NCBI GenBank assembly: GCA_030150085.1
Contig: JASLGJ010000061.1
Span: 1 to 15,496, forward strand
Length of the DNA: 15,496 nucleotides
Direction: 5' to 3'
From: Candidatus Elarobacter sp.
GTDB taxonomy: Bacteria > Vulcanimicrobiota > Vulcanimicrobiia > Vulcanimicrobiales > Vulcanimicrobiaceae
Below are positions 12,401 through 15,496 of this stretch, one piece after another. Made by a program: the position numbers and the translations under genes. Below the pieces are notes generated by a model. That model ran no database searches, was not told the DNA's origin, and saw only the letters and a list, made by a program, of their open reading frames with translations. Position 1 is the stretch's first letter; every line of letters begins with the position of its first letter.

Positions 12401-15372
12401 GCGGGCAGCCCGCCGCGCTCGGCCGGCCCGCGGCGGTTCGCTTCTCGGTCGCCGAGACGATCGGCATCCGCGTCCCGTCGCTTCCCGCCGAGCAGCTCGC
12501 GGCGCTCTACCGGAACGACGATGTCGCGGGGGCGCTCTTCGCGCTGCTGGCCCAGCGCGGCGAGGCCTATCAGGTCCTCAAGCTGGCCTCGGCCTCGCTC
12601 GCGCACGGCATCGACCGCTGGCTGGCCGATCCGGCCGGCGACCACGAGCGCTGCATCGGCTCGGCGCTGGCCTACGTGGCGCGCTGCGCGATGCGCTGCA
12701 CGCCGCTCGCCGCCTGCGCGACCGTCAGCCTGACCCATCCGGGCGACGGCCAGCCGCTGCGGCTGAGCGGCCCGATCGCGACCCGCACGCGGCTGGACGC
12801 GGAGTGGCTCTACGAGGTCGGGGCGGCCTACGAGCAGCGCCCCGCCGCCGTCGCCGCGCTGCAGCTGCGAGCCGGCGGCAGCGCTTTCGCCGTGGGCGAG
12901 CGGCTCGAGGTCCTCGATGCGGCGCGGGCCGAGATGCGCACGGCCGGCGGCGCCGTCGCGATCGCCGCCCCCCCGACCGCGCTGAACTTCACCCCGGCCG
13001 TCCGCGCGGTGCTCGAAGAGGCCCGCCTGCCGATCCGCGGCGAGCTGCTCGCCCGGCGCGTGGCCGCGCGCATCGAAGCTCCGTACGACGCGGTCCTCGA
13101 GCTGCTGGCCAAACTGGTCGAGCTGGGCATCCTGCTGACCGAGCTGCGAACGCCGCTGGTCGCCGACCAGGGCGCCCACCTCGCGGCGTCCGTCGCGCGC
13201 GTCGACGGCGAGGCCGGAGCCCGGCTCGAACGGCTGGCGGCCGGCCTGCGCGACGTCGACCGCGCGCCCTTCGCCGAGCGCTCCGCGCGCCTGGACGCGC
13301 TCGGTCCCGCCGCGGAGGCCTTCGCTCGCGCCAAGCAGTTCTACCAGCTCGACGCCACCCGCCCCGTGGCGGGCGCGGTGCCGACCGCGTTCGCGCGCCG
13401 GGTCGAGGACGCGTTCGCCGCCCTGGCCCGGATCGCGGCGCCGAACCTGCACGCGCGCCGCATCGCCGAGCTGTTCGCCGACAAGTACAACGAGGGGCGC
13501 GAGGTGCCGCTGCTGCGCCTGCTCGAAGCGCGCCAGAGCTTCGACTTCGAGAGCGCGATCGCGAAGCTGCCCGCGCAGCGCTTCTCCGATGACTACCAGG
13601 AAGAGCTGCTCGCGCTGGCCGTGACGGCCGGCGCGAGCGGCGCGCGCGAGGTGCGGCTCGACGAGCTGCTGCCGCGCCTCGCTCCCCACCCGCCCGAGCA
13701 CCGCTTCGCGCTCAGCTACGAAGGCTTGGTCCACGTCTTGCGCGATGCCGCCGGCGAGCTGCTTCCCGGCGTGTGGAGCGGCTTTCTCGAAGGCTCCGGA
13801 CGGGCCCTGACGCGCTTTGCCGACATGCTGGGCGACGAGGTGCCGGCGCTCGCGCGGCACGGCAGCGCCGGGGCGGCGGCGGAGCTGTCGTCGCTGCCGC
13901 GCGTGCGGCGCTCGCTCAACGTGATGACGCGTGCCAACCCCTTCCCCTACGAGCTGGTCGACGGCATCTGGCCGGCCGCCGGTCCCGAGCGCACGCTGAC
14001 CCTCGACGACCTCGTGGTCGGAGTGTCCGGCGGGCGCGTCTACCTGCGCTCGGAGCGGCTCGGCACGGTGCTCGCGGTGCACCAGAGCCACCTCGCCCGG
14101 CAGACCGGCAACTCGCGCGTCGGAACGTTCCTGGCCACGATCGCGCAGAGCGACGTGCCCCACGTCGGCTTCGCCTGGGGAGCCGCAGCGGCCAAGCTGC
14201 CCTTCAAGCCGCGCGTCACGGTGGCCGGAGCGGTCGCCGCGCCCGCCACCTGGCGCGTTCCGCCGGCCGTCGCGCGGGAGTTCGACGGACCGACCGGGCG
14301 CGCGTGGCGCGCGCTGTGGAACGTCCCGCGCCGAGTGTACCTGACCCAGTTCGACAACCGCGTGCTGCTCGATCTCGAACGCCCCGCGTGCTGCGCCCAG
14401 ATCGTCGCCTTCGCCGCCAAGTCACGCACCGCGCGCAGCCTGGAGCTGCACGAGGCGCTGCCCGACTTCGCCGATGCCGCGGTGGCCGGCCCGGAGGGCA
14501 TGCACGTCGCCGAGCTGGCCGTCACCCTGCACGCGCCGGCCGGGCCCGCACCGGCCGTGCGCGTTCCGGCGCGCCCGGGCGCGGCGCAGTACCTGCGCCC
14601 GCCGGGCTCGGAATGGGTCTACGCGCGCTGCTATCTGCCGCTCGACCGCGCCGCGTACTTCCTCGAGCGCCACGTCGGCGCGCTGTTGCGCGAGCTCGCC
14701 GGGACGTTCGGCGAGGCCCACTTCATCCGCTACCTCGATCCCGACCCGCACGTCCGGCTGCGCCTGCGCGGTGCGCCCGGCGAGCCCGCGGCGGCGCTGC
14801 TCGCGGCCGTCGTCGAGCGCGGCGGGCGCTGGGTGCGCGAGGACACGATCGAGCGCTTCGAGCTGGGCACCTACGACCGCGAGATCGAGCGCTACGGCGG
14901 CCCGGCGGCGATCGAGCTGGCCGAGCGCGTCTTCAGCGCCGACAGCGAGCTCGTCCTCGCGCTCCTGCCGCGCCTGCGCCTTGCCGGCCGGCCGTTCGCG
15001 GAGCTGGTGCAGGACGCCGCGCGCGTCGTCCTGTGCCTGCACCCGAGCCTTCCCGAGGCGGCGGCCTGGGCCAAGGACGCCTTCGGGCGCCGCCCGCGCT
15101 TGGACGTCGCGGCTTGGGATGCGATCAAGGCCGCGCGCACGGCGCTCCGCTCCGCCGACCCGCGCTACGGCGAGCTCGCGCGGCGGGCTCGGGCGCACCT
15201 CGCGGCGGTGCCGGCGGCGGACCGCGCCAACGCCGCGCGCGCGCTGCTGCACATGCACTGCAACCGCTTGGGCGTCGGGCGCAGCGAGGAGATCCGGCTC
15301 GGGCACTGCGCCGCGGCGGTGCTCGAGGGAGAGCTCCTTCGAGCGGCCGGCGCGGCGCCCGCCGCGAGCTAG
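12397..15372 (+). CDS. Full-length LanB-type lantibiotic dehydratase (glutamylation plus SpaB_C elimination domains)
   Basis: 991 aa from a GTG at 12397 that overlaps the radical SAM TGA (GTGA), so translation is coupled. Enzymes of this class use glutamyl-tRNA to glutamylate Ser/Thr of a precursor and then eliminate glutamate to give dehydroalanine or dehydrobutyrine. The dehydratase region begins AAVRFSVAETIGIRVPSL. Arg96, Arg100 and Thr102 in YVARCAMRCTPL have the R-x3-R-x-T spacing of the NisB glutamylation site. EGREVPLLRLLEA and SLPRVRRSLNVMTRANPFPYE are further family blocks. The SpaB_C domain (about 740-985) opens WVYARCYLPLDRAAYFL, with HFIRYLDPDPHVRLRLRG, TYDREIERYGG, VFSADSELVLALL and HMHCNRL at 952-958, where the elimination His of NisB-type enzymes lies. 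Both halves are in one chain, unlike split thiopeptide enzymes. The only precursor in view has no Cys, and no LanC gene is visible, so dehydration without ring formation is likely. Confidence 0.93.
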   Translation: MSGQPAALGRPAAVRFSVAETIGIRVPSLPAEQLAALYRNDDVAGALFALLAQRGEAYQVLKLASASLAHGIDRWLADPAGDHERCIGSALAYVARCAMRCTPLAACATVSLTHPGDGQPLRLSGPIATRTRLDAEWLYEVGAAYEQRPAAVAALQLRAGGSAFAVGERLEVLDAARAEMRTAGGAVAIAAPPTALNFTPAVRAVLEEARLPIRGELLARRVAARIEAPYDAVLELLAKLVELGILLTELRTPLVADQGAHLAASVARVDGEAGARLERLAAGLRDVDRAPFAERSARLDALGPAAEAFARAKQFYQLDATRPVAGAVPTAFARRVEDAFAALARIAAPNLHARRIAELFADKYNEGREVPLLRLLEARQSFDFESAIAKLPAQRFSDDYQEELLALAVTAGASGAREVRLDELLPRLAPHPPEHRFALSYEGLVHVLRDAAGELLPGVWSGFLEGSGRALTRFADMLGDEVPALARHGSAGAAAELSSLPRVRRSLNVMTRANPFPYELVDGIWPAAGPERTLTLDDLVVGVSGGRVYLRSERLGTVLAVHQSHLARQTGNSRVGTFLATIAQSDVPHVGFAWGAAAAKLPFKPRVTVAGAVAAPATWRVPPAVAREFDGPTGRAWRALWNVPRRVYLTQFDNRVLLDLERPACCAQIVAFAAKSRTARSLELHEALPDFADAAVAGPEGMHVAELAVTLHAPAGPAPAVRVPARPGAAQYLRPPGSEWVYARCYLPLDRAAYFLERHVGALLRELAGTFGEAHFIRYLDPDPHVRLRLRGAPGEPAAALLAAVVERGGRWVREDTIERFELGTYDREIERYGGPAAIELAERVFSADSELVLALLPRLRLAGRPFAELVQDAARVVLCLHPSLPEAAAWAKDAFGRRPRLDVAAWDAIKAARTALRSADPRYGELARRARAHLAAVPAADRANAARALLHMHCNRLGVGRSEEIRLGHCAAAVLEGELLRAAGAAPAAS

Positions 15373-15496
15373 CTCAGCGCCGGCTCCGCGGCGGTCCGCA
15401 GGTGGGCCGAGGCGCCGGGCTCGTAGCGCAGCACCGGGCGGTCCGCGACGGCGAGGGCGAGGTACTTTCCGCCCTCCTCGTACATGTAGCGGCGGG
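15369..15496 (-). CDS. C-terminal end of a second RiPP radical SAM maturase (5' part outside window)
   Basis: A minus-strand frame enters at 15496 and ends at the TAG at 15371-15369. Its 41 complete codons read RRYMYEEGGKYLALAVADRP, then VLRYEPGASAHL and a short Ala-rich tail ending ALS. The first 23 residues align without gaps to residues 610-632 of the radical SAM protein encoded at 10415-12400 (RLMYKEGSTYLALAVSTRP...), with 14 identities, at the same distance from the C-terminus within about 11 residues. It is therefore the RRE-like tail of a paralogue. The gene converges on LanB, and the two stop codons overlap through CTAG. The paralogue's radical SAM core is beyond the edge, so whether it is intact cannot be told. 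Confidence 0.7.
   Translation of the reverse strand, partial: RRYMYEEGGKYLALAVADRPVLRYEPGASAHLRTAAEPALS

Noticed and set aside
12307..14163. Minus-strand 618-codon frame opposite LanB
   Set aside because: Antisense to conserved LanB blocks and Arg/Gly/Ala-rich without recognisable motifs.
1..15496. CRISPR arrays, tRNA/rRNA genes, insertion sequences or phage attachment sites
   Set aside because: No regularly spaced repeats, no cloverleaf or rRNA signatures, no transposase or integrase motifs, and no terminal inverted repeats with target duplications were seen.

Overview
The window is GC-rich bacterial chromosome with dense coding on both strands. Initiation by GTG or TTG is common and adjacent genes often overlap by 4 bp. 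Codons in the real frames end mostly in G or C. The ribosomal protein/replication block (rpsR-rplI-Lon-dnaB) shows it is chromosome, not plasmid or phage. The taxon cannot be fixed from the sequence alone. A GC-rich, little-studied soil-type lineage such as Eremiobacterota or a relative would fit, but that is a guess.

Layout: (1) 1-140, the C-terminal end of a YeiH/UPF0324-type membrane protein on the plus strand, then about 400 bp without a convincing gene. (2) 536-4569, a minus-strand housekeeping operon transcribed rpsR, rplI, a sporulation-type Lon-family protease and dnaB. Its leader holds two predicted hairpins and a candidate -10 box. (3) 4780-4959, a small charged orphan protein on the plus strand. 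(4) 4966-8655, a secreted two-domain M16 zinc peptidase preceded by an aldo/keto-reductase-fold protein whose catalytic tetrad looks lost. (5) 8682-9689, an M23-type metallopeptidase on the plus strand, divergent from the AKR gene.

(6) 9863-15496 is the most interesting part: a RiPP (ribosomally made, post-translationally modified peptide) locus. On the minus strand at 10015-9863 is a 50-residue peptide gene with a good ribosome-binding site, too short for ordinary ORF cut-offs. It has a LanB-type leader with an LDVVVV segment and an acidic end (DEEG). Its core places Ser/Thr at eight successive even positions (28-42), alternating with Ile/Val/Leu/Ala, and it has no cysteine. Divergently transcribed are a radical SAM protein of the cobalamin-binding RiPP maturation C-methyltransferase type (C-x7-C-x2-C cluster motif, RRE-like C-terminal domain) and, overlapping it by 4 bp, a full-length LanB-type dehydratase (glutamylation plus SpaB_C elimination domain). 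At the right edge, converging on LanB with overlapping stop codons, is the C-terminal end of a second radical SAM protein closely resembling the first.

Inferred logic: the leader binds the RRE-like domains, LanB dehydrates the alternating Ser/Thr to dehydroalanine/dehydrobutyrine, and one or two B12-radical SAM enzymes C-methylate the peptide. With no Cys and no visible LanC cyclase, the product would be a linear, hydrophobic, polydehydrated, perhaps C-methylated peptide with two-residue periodicity, not a classical lanthipeptide. Export and leader-removal genes are not visible. The neighbouring M23 peptidase and AKR-fold protein are the only nearby accessory candidates, and their link to the pathway is unproven.
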